Below are positions 37,143 to 49,191 of a DNA stretch of 64,000 nt, piece by piece. The DNA comes from Myrica gale. Taxonomy: Eukaryota; Streptophyta; Magnoliopsida; Fagales; Myricaceae. The stretch covers positions 1,413,001-1,477,000 of the forward strand of contig OZ005621.1 of assembly GCA_963930655.1 (NCBI GenBank), in the 5' to 3' direction. Positions within the stretch are counted from its first letter, which is position 1, and the number at the start of each line of letters is the position of its first letter. The notes beneath the pieces are model-generated. The model worked only from the letters and a program-made list of their open reading frames with translations. It was not told the DNA's origin and did no database searches. Both the position numbers and the translations under genes were made by a program.

Positions 37143-40100
37143 TCACTGTTCTGCCTTGACCAAGTGAGCAACTAGGAGTTTTGAAACTGTGAAGCCAGTG
37201 AAGGTGTCAACGTCGAAGAGTTCTTTCAGCTTTTCATCACATATTATCCTCCTCTTGTCAGATGGATCCTTCATGAACAAGCAAATAACACATTTAGAGT
37301 TGCTTTGTTTTAGCCCATCCATTCACAAAAAGGAGGTCATCTTAAGCAAAAATTTATGGTAAAGCATTTCCTCCACAAGATAAAAAAAAATTCCTCTATG
37401 ACTAGCAATTTGCTAGTTCCAACAAAAAGATAAGACTGCCGACAATAAAGCCTTAACACACAAATTTTGCAGCCTCGAGTATAGAGAGATGTCAGGGTGA
37501 GAAACAACACACCTGGAGGTTGTTTTGTTTTATGTAATCCCACATTCTCTTTACAACATCAGCCCGTGATAATGTACTTTCCCCAGTACCAAAGAACTTC
37601 ACCAGGGCATCTGAAAGTTGAAGAGGAGCAAGAAAACCAGATTTCCCTCCCTTCTGTCTTTTCTCAATCCCTTTTGGCTCATCTGGATCTGTAATGGAGA
37701 TTAAGATGATGTGCATGAGAAACGTGAGATGTAATGACTAGTATCTGCAGTTCAGAGGTAATCCAAGCTAACCCAACTACTCTTTTGGGAAATCAAGTGA
37801 AGTTCACACGTACTAGGAAACCCAATCACCTATGCCCCCAGCGGCGACTGATCTATTCTTTCACCTTCAAGTGAGAAAGTTATATAAAAGAGAAGCTTGT
37901 ATCAAATAGACCTCCCGCTGCACTGGAAGACCTCTAGTCTAACCAGGAGCAACATGCAATTTGAGAGGATAAGGTTGTTGGAGCTCCAAGTATTGATGCA
38001 AAGCAACATGTAAAACAAAACATCACTATATCATCAAGACAAAAAAAACTATTGACCCCACCTTCTCTTTCTTGCTTCCGCTGCTTGTCCTTCTGTGTTG
38101 ACTTCACTGGCACAACTACATCCAGAAATATAGCATAAGTAATGTTTCAAGAGTTTGTATGAGGCTGAAACTAGAGAGACAGGATATTTTGACTAGGTGA
38201 TACATAAAACACAGCAGCAATAAATATCCTTTCTTATTCAATTAGACATTACACTTTACAGGATCACCACGACGGTTAATTTCATAATCCTTCTTGTTTG
38301 ACAAATACGCTAATATTAAACAGAAATTTTTCTACTCAACAGTTACAGATCCAACGTCTCAAATAAAGGCCATAAAATTTGTTTTTTTTTTCAAATAAAA
38401 ATATAACAAACTACAGCAAAATGATAAGTGGCATACCATCATCTGAGTCCAACGGCCAGATATGCTTCGATAAAGCCTTATTCATTTGGAACATGTCGAT
38501 GGAGTCAACAGCAAAAAGGGCACGCAATGGTTCATCACAATTTATATTTCGTCTATTATTAGGGTCTTGCAAATTTTTCTCTCTAATATAGGCCCACAGT
38601 TGCTTGACAACCTAGTACCAAGATAAATAGAAGATGAGTGTGCATTAATGTATTCCTGGACTGCTGGATTACTAATGAAACTGAAAATAACTTAGCCATA
38701 GCTTTCAAATATACCTCAGTCCTCGCCATTTCAGACTCCCCAAGAAATTCCTGAAGTTGTGGGGAAAGGCTACATAATTTGCAAAAACCACCCCCTCTTT
38801 TCTTCACCTCCTTTTTTTGCTTGTTTGACCTGAATTTTAAGAAAACCAACAAATATCTGTCAAACAATTCTATCGACCATTCCAATCATACATGCCAATG
38901 TAACAAGAAAGAAATTCCAGGTCGATACCTGTTACTACTTGTATATACATGTTACAGTTAGACGTATTAAGAAAATTAGGGAAACATAACTTATTTTCTT
39001 ATTCTTAAAAATCTCATTAACAACATAGACTGTAGATGTTTGCAAAACTATTTTCCAAATGTATCAAAATCTTGTGTAATTGCAGAGACAACCACAAGGT
39101 TAACCCAATAAGTTCAGGACCTAAATTGCTAGGGAAAAGATGTAATAAGTTGAAGAAAATGTCTTAAGTAAAGCAATTTATAGATTGAAGTGGCTGCTTT
39201 TTTGGTGAAGTCCATTGGAGACAATATTTAGATTGAAAGGAAGATATTCCTTCAAACTGTGTGAAATTTCCATCATTGCTCTAAATTTCCATGCATGATA
39301 CACGAGATTTAAGTTAGAGGACTTATGAAACAATTCTCATATGGCGCGATAGCAAAGGTCCCTCCCCAAGACCAAGTTGGTGAGATCAACACAGGGAAAT
39401 TACCACCTCTATGAAAGGATTTTTTTTCAGAAAAGTTTCCAAAGACACCCCGTGACTTCACTCCCAGGCCAAGAATAATATGAAGAAAATTTGGTTCCCA
39501 GAACATTGCAAGTGGATTCTACCAGAAACATAAATCGAGACATAGGAAAAGTTCAATGTCAATATACGACGTATAACACTGAAATCCGAGCTGAAAGTGC
39601 TTGCCACTGGTAGAAGGCAAGGGTTTTTCTTTTTTTCAGAAACCAGGTCTCTTTCTTTCTGCTGGGCAAGTATAGAATGCAAAGGAGGGAGTTGTAGCAA
39701 CTTGCAATTTGCATCAACCAAAGAATTTTTTTTATTTTGGACAAAAGTACACAATCTCCAAAAAATTTCTTTTGCAGAGGAAATGAATAACACTTGCAAT
39801 AGGTTGCAACCATGAAAATTGAAATACCAAAAAGTGAGAAAGAGGACCAAAAGAACAGAGAACCTTTCTTTCATCATACATGTTTTGAGAAATATTTCTT
39901 GAGATCACAACATAAAAGCCTGAGGAGATAATTTCAGCACAATCTCCTGAAAAAACTCAGTAAACGCATCAAAACAGAACATAGGAGGACTTTGAAAGGA
40001 CAAACCAATAATCTCAATGTCCTTTTTAAAATTTTCACCCAACAAAGTTTGGAGCCTTGGTAAATAGATTAAAATGCCATTGAATGGAAATTTGAAAGAG

Positions 40101-41139
40101 AGAATCATCATTAGCAAACTTTTTGTTCCTTCTATAACATCTATGGTTAATCTGGTGGAGAGGCTTCAACGGAATGACAGACACTCCATTTTTTCAAGGA
40201 CCTGTTCATATTGAAAACAGATGCTCTCAGTGTCTGCTAATCACAGGCCCTTCCTCACTTTTTGCATCACATATAAAAAGAAACGGCAGGCTTTACAACA
40301 CATAATGAATCATAGACGTAAACTAAAGCCCTAATGAGACTTTGCTTCTACATTAAGTAAAGAAGAACGTGAAAGCGCACTTCCTTGAGGAAAAGCCAAA
40401 ATGCACGTCACTCTGTCAATACATTTCAAAACAGAAAGTGCATAGTCACAAAATTTATACTAGCACCAAGTTAAAAGAACTCCCTAAATAATCAAATTAA
40501 AAGAGAAAAACATACGAAAGTTTCAACTTTGCTGGTTTTCAATGCCCGTTTAAACATTTCACACGCAATTTGATTACTTTTCCGACAAATGACAATTCCC
40601 TAAAGAGACTGCGTCGTTTATCATGGCAAAGACGCATCGGCACTCAAATTTCCGCACAAAAAATAAATGTGATTTCCTTTGTAGGAATCTATTCTGCACA
40701 ATCTATGCGACCTTCCAGAAATTTTCGATATACAGAAGACAACGGAATAAATTTTGTCAAAAAACTAGCTCCATTGAAAATGTAGAACCAAATTCAAATG
40801 TAAAGAATCAGAAACTGACCCTTTTTTACCCTTCCCATTACTCGTTTCTTCAACTTCGTCCTTCGAATCAGAACCGTCGGTTTCTTCCACTCTAGCCTTA
40901 GCCGTCTGACTGTCTTCTCCTTCTTCGTGGTCTTCAGCTTCACCGTCTTCCTCGGCTTTCTCTTGCTCGCTCTGGAGGAACAAGTCCACCTGTTCCCTTA
41001 TAAACGCTTTCTTGTCCGTCAAATCCACGCCGAAATCTTCTTCGAGTTTTCGGCGCACGGTGGCGGTGGTCGTTGTGTTCAGGTCTGAGGTCCGGAGGAA
41101 CTCCCGGAGCCGGGCAATAAGCTCCGAGTCCTGTACCAT
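37143..41139 (-). CDS. DEK-C plus two-SWIB-domain protein (UAF30-like)
   Basis: Six minus-strand exons give 321 aa: 40820-41139, 38715-38829, 38437-38611, 38062-38115, 37513-37688 and 37143-37268. The N-terminal DEK-C domain (about 1-56) begins MVQDSELIARLREFL and holds RRKLEEDFGVDL. An acidic Glu/Asp linker follows to about residue 105. The first SWIB/MDM2 domain (about 118-203) has LQEFLGESEMARTEVVKQLW. The second (about 240-321) has PLQLSDALVKFFGTGESTLS and RADVVKRMWDYIKQNNLQ, and ends HLVKAEQ. Plant proteins with this layout resemble yeast UAF30, a component of the RNA polymerase I upstream activation factor, and are thought to act in chromatin and rDNA transcription. A CT-rich leader precedes the ATG at 41137-41139. 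No defects are seen. Confidence 0.92.
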
Positions 41140-42050
41140 TTTCCCGTGTTATTGTCTCGCTCGTCGCGGGTGGCTGCACAGAAGAGAGGATTCGGAGGGG
41201 GGAACAAAACGTGAAAATTGGGCGCGGCGGACAGGAGAAATATGTAACTAAACTATAAGACTCTCTCTCAAAAAAAAAAACTCTGTCTCTCTCTCTACAA
41301 AGTTTCGCCCGGTTTCTCGTCGGGATGAAAGTAAGTGGGGCCCACAACACCCACGTGGCTTTATATTTTATAGAGTAGACGGCTTTGCCCTTGTCTTCTT
41401 CTGCAATATCCGTCAAGCGTCCTTCGGTTAAAGGTAGGTCGGCTGAAGTCTTCTGTTTTTTTGCTAAGAAGGTCGGCTGAAGTCAGAATTTGCTTATTCG
41501 GAGACTTCCATGTAATGTACGTGTCGAAAATAGAAAAAAATAAAAAAAATTGGTGTAACACTACGTTGGATTTTTTCATTTAAGGCCCAATAAAAAGATT
41601 AGACCAAGTACTAGAGGCCCAAAACAATAGAGCAAGCCCCAAGGCCTTTTCTAGCACGCCCATTCTCCAAATAATACTTTATAAAATCCCCAGAGAATGT
41701 ACACATGAGTTGTTTACAATGTTTGGGTCACAAGATATAAGATATTCTTGGAGTATATGAAAATAAAGCAAGAAAAAAAAGCATTTTAATTTTTATAATT
41801 ATTTGCTTTTAATTGCAAACTAAAACTTTGAAGTTCATCATTGCATCCAAGGATAAACGGTTGAAGAGAAACCAAAATGACAACAAAAAAAAGGTGTTGA
41901 TTGTTATGGACAATGCCCGTGTCGCAGTAGCGTTTTGGCCGGGGTGATTTGTCCGTAGCTTACATGTTTGTATGGGCAAGAAAGAAAGATGCAAGCATAG
42001 TTCATAGCAAAGCTGTAGAAAAAAAGTGCAGGACATAGGAAAAGCTACAG

Positions 42051-42246
42051 TGGAAGTCCCCTTGATCCGATTACACTTTCTGAGATATCATCTCTCCCTC
42101 CGCCTGAATTGGAGCCTGTGAAGGTGCGGCAGCCAGTCCCTGAAGCTGAGCAGCTTGAACTTCTCCAGTGGATGTTAGAGGAGAAAAGAAAAGACAAGGC
42201 AATGCTCAAAGAGTTCATTCGTGGAAAATCTGTTCCAAGTCTTTAG
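42051..42246 (+). pseudogene. Relic 3' exon of an unnamed conserved plant protein
   Basis: A good acceptor (AAGCTACAG) opens a 64-codon frame ending in TAG at 42244. The frame includes ITLSEISSLPPPELEPVKV, then EAEQLELLQWMLEEKRKDK and KEFIRGKSVPSL. The charged, Pro-rich composition looks like genuine coding sequence and reminds me of the C-terminus of a small plant protein I cannot name. There is no matching upstream exon. The part after EEKRK seems shortened compared with what I recall. It is probably a gene fragment or the remains of a lost gene. Confidence 0.4.
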
Positions 42247-43742
42247 TTGAGGCTTCATAGAACATTTTATGTTTTTTCTCTCTTTTTCTTTCATGTTTTT
42301 TCAATTTCATGCAGTGGCGGAGGGAGGGAGTCCAAAGGCCCATGTAAAACGTTGAATTTTTTTATTTTAGTGGAGTCATCGTTGTTTGAAATTTAAATGA
42401 CTTCACAATTTCTACTGATCTTTCTTCCTTCGCTTCTCTTTTTAAATATATTTCATTTTGAGCAGAACAAAAGTAGTTTAGAGAGAGTGGAATAAAGATT
42501 AGCTAAAGCAAGGGCAGCAATACGTGAAGCAATTCAGTCAAGGAACTACACATCTGAGGAGGAATAGATTTTTATCCCTAGAGGATCCATCTACATAAAT
42601 CTTACGCAGTGGCGAGGGGGGCAACAGGGCCCTGTTGGCCTTTACATTGATTTTTTTTAACTAATATGTCTCCTGTAATTACGCTAGCTCCCCTTAAAAT
42701 CTAATGAATTAATTTGCGATCAAAGTGATTGATTTCCTTAAAATAGAATCACATTTTGATGTTAACTCTCTTATTTAAGTTTATATACACACAATATATA
42801 AATACATGCTGGTTTTAGATTAAGATATCTGATTCTTCTAAGATCTTGATGTTGTTTTTTGTTATGATGTTTTTTGTAGACTGAAAGTATGGTTGAGGTA
42901 ATTAAAAATTTTAAGAAGACATGTTCAATCTTTTGATATTTTATTGAATCCGCGCTCTGTACCATATTAGAGGTCGAATGTTTTAACATGTCTTTTTTTT
43001 TATTCATTTGTTAAACAAAAAGTATAGATCAGAGCTTGAGTGTTCTTCCTTCCAATAATAAGAAAGGAGAAGTTGCAGAGGCTAAACAACTCTAAGATTT
43101 GTATAAAGTTAATATTAATAGTACAAATTAATTGTTGTATCTTTTCAGATAACTTTATCTATCATGATATCATTATTACCCAAAAACAGTAATTATTATT
43201 TTATCTCTACCATAATTCAATTGGGTTCTGCTGGCCAAATAAACTATAGATGCGAGAGGTTGAGAATAAAGACTCCCATTCTCCAAGAGCTTTAAGGATC
43301 TGCGTTGCTTCAACAAAATAAAAAACTACCGGGCGAAAAGGAAATAAAGAAAAAAAAGTAACGGCGTTAAGAGACTAGCGTGTGAGTTTTAAAATTTTTT
43401 TAAACACATATCTTACTTTTCACGCGGATTCATGATGAGCATAATAATAACCGCCATTTCGAAACCAACGACCACAATTGAGAAAATTGTATCCTCTGCG
43501 ATAAACTATAAATTGCAAACGATACTCATCCGTTCACGTCATCTTCCCCTGTCCATTCAATTTCGTCCCCACTCAGTCTGTATGCATGCTTTTCAATTTA
43601 TTTACAATTGCACCCTATGCAGAGGAGCCGGATCCCCTCTGATTCTCACATCTACGAAAAGTAGTTGGATTTGCTCGTACAGTTGTCGTAAACTTCTTTC
43701 AAAACTGTCCAAAACATCTGCTCACGCCCCTTTTCTTTTGAT

Positions 43743-44134
43743 GGGAAAACATATTTTTCACCCACAAATTATTAAGTAGTTCTATATTGTACCTAAAACT
43801 ATCATATTTAAGATATTAAACTTTCAAACTATCAATGTTAGACACTTTACACCCTAAACTACCAATTTAGACACATTACACTCTCAAACTACTAATATTA
43901 AACAAATTGCACCCACCATTTGACAATAATATCATTGAGAAATTAATAAATTGACAATAATATCTTTACTATATAGAAAATAGGTTAAAGATCGTCATTT
44001 TAGTTTCAAATTTTGAAAAATGGTGCAAAATGTCAAAAATTGGTAGTTAGAGGATGTAATGTATCAAAAGTGATAGTTTATGATGCAAAATGCAAAAAAT
44101 ATGGTAGTTTGTGGGTGAAAAAAGTATTTTCCCC
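43743..44134. mobile_element. MITE-like foldback element, family copy 2
   Basis: The left end GGGAAAACATATTTTTCACC mirrors the right end GGTGAAAAAAGTATTTTCCCC. The interior carries the same 'actatcaatgttagacactttacacc' type repeats and inverted counterparts as the copies at 3434 and 47563. It is non-coding. Confidence 0.65.
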
Positions 44135-47100
44135 TTTCTTCTATGTGATCGCTACCTACTTTTTCTACAGATTTGCGTGCCTTCCCGACTGGTTCTGTAA
44201 ATCTAATTTCTGTGAAAATTTTAAGTATTTTAAGAATAATGTATATATTTAGTTAATATATGAGTTTTATTAATATACTTATAAAATTTGTTGAGTTATA
44301 TTAACGTGTGTAAAAAGATAATATTGAGTTGCATTAATATATATGTAAGAATAATGTTAGGAGTATAAAGTTAAAAACTTAGATTCAAATTTTAAATTTT
44401 TTAGCCAAACAAACATACTTAACACAAAAAGTCTCGAAAACAGATAAAAGTAGGAACTTCCATGTGTATTTTTGGAAGATTGCATGTTTTGAGATTTTTC
44501 GTATCATTTAATTTAATTTATGCGCATGTTAAGTCAGATTTAATCTATTTTGATGCACATAAAATAGATATCTAAATTTATCTCGTTACCCTTAGAAAAA
44601 GTATACTATACAAATTCCGTTTCTATCCCGTATTTTTATGTAATTAGATTTTAGTGATGATTTTTCCCAAATTTTATATTTTTAACGTGAGCATGGATTT
44701 AAGTTTACTCATATGTAATCCTCTCGAATATATATATTCCCCATATTTTTGTTATTATCTGTTTTGGATGATGGATGTAGGGAATCGGGATAAACAATAC
44801 CGATTATATTGATTACCGTCTTTGGATAGTCCTTTGTTATTTATAGTATTTTTCGTTAATTTTTTTTTAATTATCTTTGTCATTTAATAAAAACATAAAA
44901 TAAATCTAAGATCTAAATTTCTTAAATAAGATTTTTCTTACTACTAATCTTTAACCCATCTGATAGATCCCAACTATTCTTTCTTTATGAAAAATAATAT
45001 AGGACAAAAAAATGTATTTTATTTTATTTTTCAATTTTCTTGTTTATTTTCCAGAAGTATACATACTTGGCTCAAACATCAAAATATTTGTACCAAAATT
45101 AGTACTCCATCTTCTCAACTGCATTGTAATCGTATCGATTTTCTGCAGGTACCAAACTCCACGTCGATGAGTCCAAGCCAAGGATGGATCGTGCAAAAAC
45201 ACTACTCAAATGTACATTCTAAAAAGTATTTTTATTCCTATACTTTTATTTACCACCAAATCCTATTCTCTATTTATCATTGATAAATATCTAAATAATA
45301 TTTTTATAAATTAGAATCATAATACTTTTATAATTCTATGTCTTATTTGCATAATATAATTTAGAGATAGATAGACCGGTAAATATTAAATACTTTATCG
45401 CTTACGTACATTACTCAACCCAACCTTTGTAAGTTAATTATAATGTCTATGGTTATATTCGTTTTGAAGATTTTTATAGGATTTGGAGTGTTTTGAGAAT
45501 TTTTAAGTGATGTTAGAGTTGTACTAGTGTTTGTGTAGAAGTTGTCGAGGTGTAAAAAATTAACGATGATGTTTAAAGTTGATTTTTGTATATTCGAATT
45601 TATTTATTTATTATTAAAGTTTAATATTTAAAAAGTATTAAAAAACACAAAACGACAAAATAATAAACGTGAAAAACCGTCTGAACACGTGAAATCAAAA
45701 GCAGCAAACGACTTGCACAGGGGAGAAGGTTGCTTGTGCGTCAGGCGCCGGGGGCCATATGACCAAAGTGAGGATTCTTTGTGAGGATCCAAATCCTCCA
45801 CTTTTGCCGAACACGAACATGACCTATATGTTGTGACTATTTTTGTTCTAATTATACCATACAATTTAGATAACAATTTTTTAAAAAAACTGATTGTACA
45901 AATCATACTAAAAAAGCTCGAGGCATAAAATTTACTCTTCATTGGATCATGATCGTCTATAATTTGTTGTCCGAATTACACCGAACAATTCGAAAAGATA
46001 TAAACACAAAAAGTGAACCTTATAATAGGACTCATATTACTCGCAAATTTACATAAACATCATTAAATGGTGTAAAATATATCTATTGTGTCTATTTTTT
46101 TTAATTGCATCAATGACAGTAAATTACAAGAAATACTCATAGTCACTATTTATTGTCTTAGACAGTTATATCCATAAACAGTATACAGCAATAAGGAAAA
46201 TATCAACTGCAAAGATTTGGAAGGATATGAAAACCTTGTCTACATTCAAAGTACATTAAAAACATCGCATCCAATTCTTGTCGACAACGACGGATATTAA
46301 ATTTCATGTCCTATTCATCGCATTTATGCTTTGATTGAACTTTGAACTTTATGCTCCATATTGGTCCCCAAAAGTTAACCGAAAAAGTTACGGATCAGTA
46401 AAGCCAAAAAACTTTTGAAAATGGAACGATCGGGTCGGACCTGAATTTGAACAAGCAACCGTGCCTTTCAGGGAAGCTTTCTGGAAAGCCTAGCGGTATA
46501 AAACAGTAGATACATGCACTTAACTATCTCATTATATATTCTCCTGAAAACGGAAAATACTTTATTATTTTCCAAACTACACCCAAATCTTACTAGATTT
46601 ATACTTCAAATAGGATTCTAGACTTTTTTTTTCTGCCCATAAAGTTTAAAATAATCTCAACTGATTAAAAATAAGAGTCGAGAAACATCATAAAATAATA
46701 AGAATACAAATAGAATGAACGAGAGATATTTTTTATTTTTATTTTTATTTTTTTACCGAACAAAATAATAGTACTTTCTCACACAATTTAGCAAATAGTT
46801 TATTAAGTTAAGTCATTTTAAATATTTTTTGTTTGTTAAGTGCGTGATACCTAAAAAAATTAAGCATAATAGACAGTAAGTTTAAACTGCAAAACTATAC
46901 ATAAATTATTAAAACGATGTCATTTTTAAATTAATTTTTGAGTCTTTGAATAATATTAGACATTCTTTTAATGATGCTTATTAAAAAAAAAAAATTTACT
47001 TTGGCCAACCGGGGCCGGGGCTAGGGCCGATTAGCCCCACTTACGATATTATTGGTGATGACATTGTCATATACTTATTAATGTGGGAAACTAAGTGGAT

Positions 47101-47562
47101 ATGTTCGAGGGATTAATCGTCATTCGAAATGAAAAAGAAAGCTCATGAACGTCATTTTTTAATGTATAAGAATTAGATTTGTAAAAATAAGTAATAGTAG
47201 AGGTTGTTAAAAATAGATAGGCACGCGATTACCTAACAACAATTTGCTAACTAGAAAACACGCAACAAATTGCTTCACGGTTTGTTTATAGATCGTTTTG
47301 AGAGTAACACTATATGTTAATATTTTTTTAATAAGCTGTTGGTACGGAGGATAATATTCAATAAGAAAATAATTGAGGAGAATTTGAGGACTAGTGGGAC
47401 AAAAAAATAAGTCGCGTATCGTATGATTCACATATGCTTTCAGCTACAGTTAATCTAGGTGCACGTTTGTTTCGTCACCAACTCCAGACGATTTTAATTA
47501 GTAAGCGCACCGACGTCGTTTGATCAGACAGACTTGTTCAGCTGGGGTCGAATATTCCAAAT

Positions 47563-47948
47563 AAAGATCTTTCTATACCCACAAAATACTATAAATTTTA
47601 CACTTTGCACTTAAACTACCAATTTTAATATATTGCACATTCTAACTATTAATTTTTGACACTTTGCACCTTATGTCATATTTGTAAACTAAAATGACGA
47701 TAATATCCTTAACCCATTTTGAATATATTAAAGATATTTCTGTTAATTCATTAATGATATTATTGTAAAATAGAAGGTGCAAAGTGTTTAATATTAGTAG
47801 TTGGAGAGTGTGATGTGTCAAAGTGGTTAGTTCAGGACGTAAAATGCCTAAAAAATTGATAGTTTGAGAATGTAATATCTTAAAAAATAATAACTTGAGG
47901 TGTAATACGTCACTACAGTAATTTATGGGTAAAAAATATATTTCTCCA
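47563..47948. mobile_element. MITE-like foldback element, family copy 3
   Basis: Terminal inverted repeats (TTTCTATACCCACAAA at left; TTTATGGGTAAAAAATATAT at right) bracket the same repeated 'TTTTGACACTTTGCACC' motifs as in copies 1 and 2. The ends are more diverged than in copy 2. Confidence 0.6.
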
Positions 47949-48858
47949 TCTTTCTACCATCTGGGAATCTTATCATGTTGGTCAGTCGTCTCCATTCTTT
48001 ATATTTGCTTACGGTCTCGAGACCTTTTCTACGGATCGATGAGATTAAGTCTTTCAACGGCTGGGATCTTTTGGATTTCGTACTCCTGAGATTAACTGAA
48101 TCGCCGCCCTTTAGGCCCTTCCCCTCATGTGCTCTCGTCTTGTTTGGGCACAGTACTGCTCAAACGTCAGAAACCTTCCTTCATTCCCACGCCTTCGTCG
48201 TGGATGGACAATGTCCCTTCTCCTCAATTGACTAAAATATCCCTGATAAACAATCATATCCTATTTTCATACTGCGTCGTGATTTTATTTATAAAGATGA
48301 TTTATTTTATTCATAACTTATGTGTACATTGACTAATTTAGGTGTCTGTACAATACTCTGTTTTATATAAATCAAATAATTATAAGGTAAGGTTCTGAGA
48401 GTAGTTTAAACTAATTAATAGTAACTATAAAATTTTAAATTTAAAACTTAAGACTCAAACTTTAACTATTAAATCCTTGAGGTTATGTTTATTTTGTTTA
48501 CTACGATGAAATAGATAAATACGCACTCTTTACGTCAAATCGACCATGATGTAATTTATGTAATATATATAAAATATAGTTTTTCTTACTAATTGAGCTT
48601 TAGAAACGGAAGGATCTACAGACTATTATTGTACGTGGCATTGCACTGAATTTGTGCTCTCAATTAGAGGCAGCTGGACCCACCAGTCCACGTGACTCCA
48701 AGCAATGTTATCCAAACTCATTAAGGAAATCTCTGGGGACAGTTAATTGACAAAAATAGGGAGACAAGCAAGCCGCAAGGGAGCACTGAGCTGCTGAGCA
48801 GCGCTTGCTGGCGAGAGACGACCAATTCGAAACGGCGCCGTCCCAACACCAACCTGAC

Positions 48859-49125
48859 ATGAAAACGACGCCGCTCGTTGTCTCATTCACCGTACCCAGC
48901 AGTTATCTTCTTGGCAGCATCATTTCCAATCGTAAATTATCCAACCCTCCCACCGTTTTCGCTGAGGATTATACTCCGTCGCCGATCACAGAAATCTATA
49001 ACCACCTTTTCCCGAACCACACAGTAACGCATTTGACGGAGCTCTGTATATTTCCATCACCGACTCACCCCCAGTCCGGAACGGCGAGTTCGCTGAGTCC
49101 CGACCGACTATTCAAACCGGCCTAA
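48859..49125 (+). other. Possible upstream open reading frame of SnRK2
   Basis: An ATG at 48859 opens an 88-codon frame (MKTTPLVVSFTVPSSYLL onward) that ends 66 nt before the SnRK2 start. Whether it lies on the transcript is unknown. It has no recognisable domain and may be fortuitous. Confidence 0.25.
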
Positions 49126-49191
49126 GTGGTCCGTACCGATTACAATTTCACAAACTGTCGTCGTTTTGTAGGTCTAAGTTGGTCATTCAAA

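Larger units (their letters stand above)
41140..49191. other. Eight-kb AT-rich gene-poor stretch
   Basis: After the CT-rich leader of the SWIB gene, the stretch holds an exon relic (42051-42246), two copies of the foldback family (43743-44134, 47563-47948) and long AT-rich DNA without recognisable coding content (44200-47500). The last 400 bp are the probable promoter and leader of the SnRK2 gene. No intact gene is supported. Confidence 0.55.
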
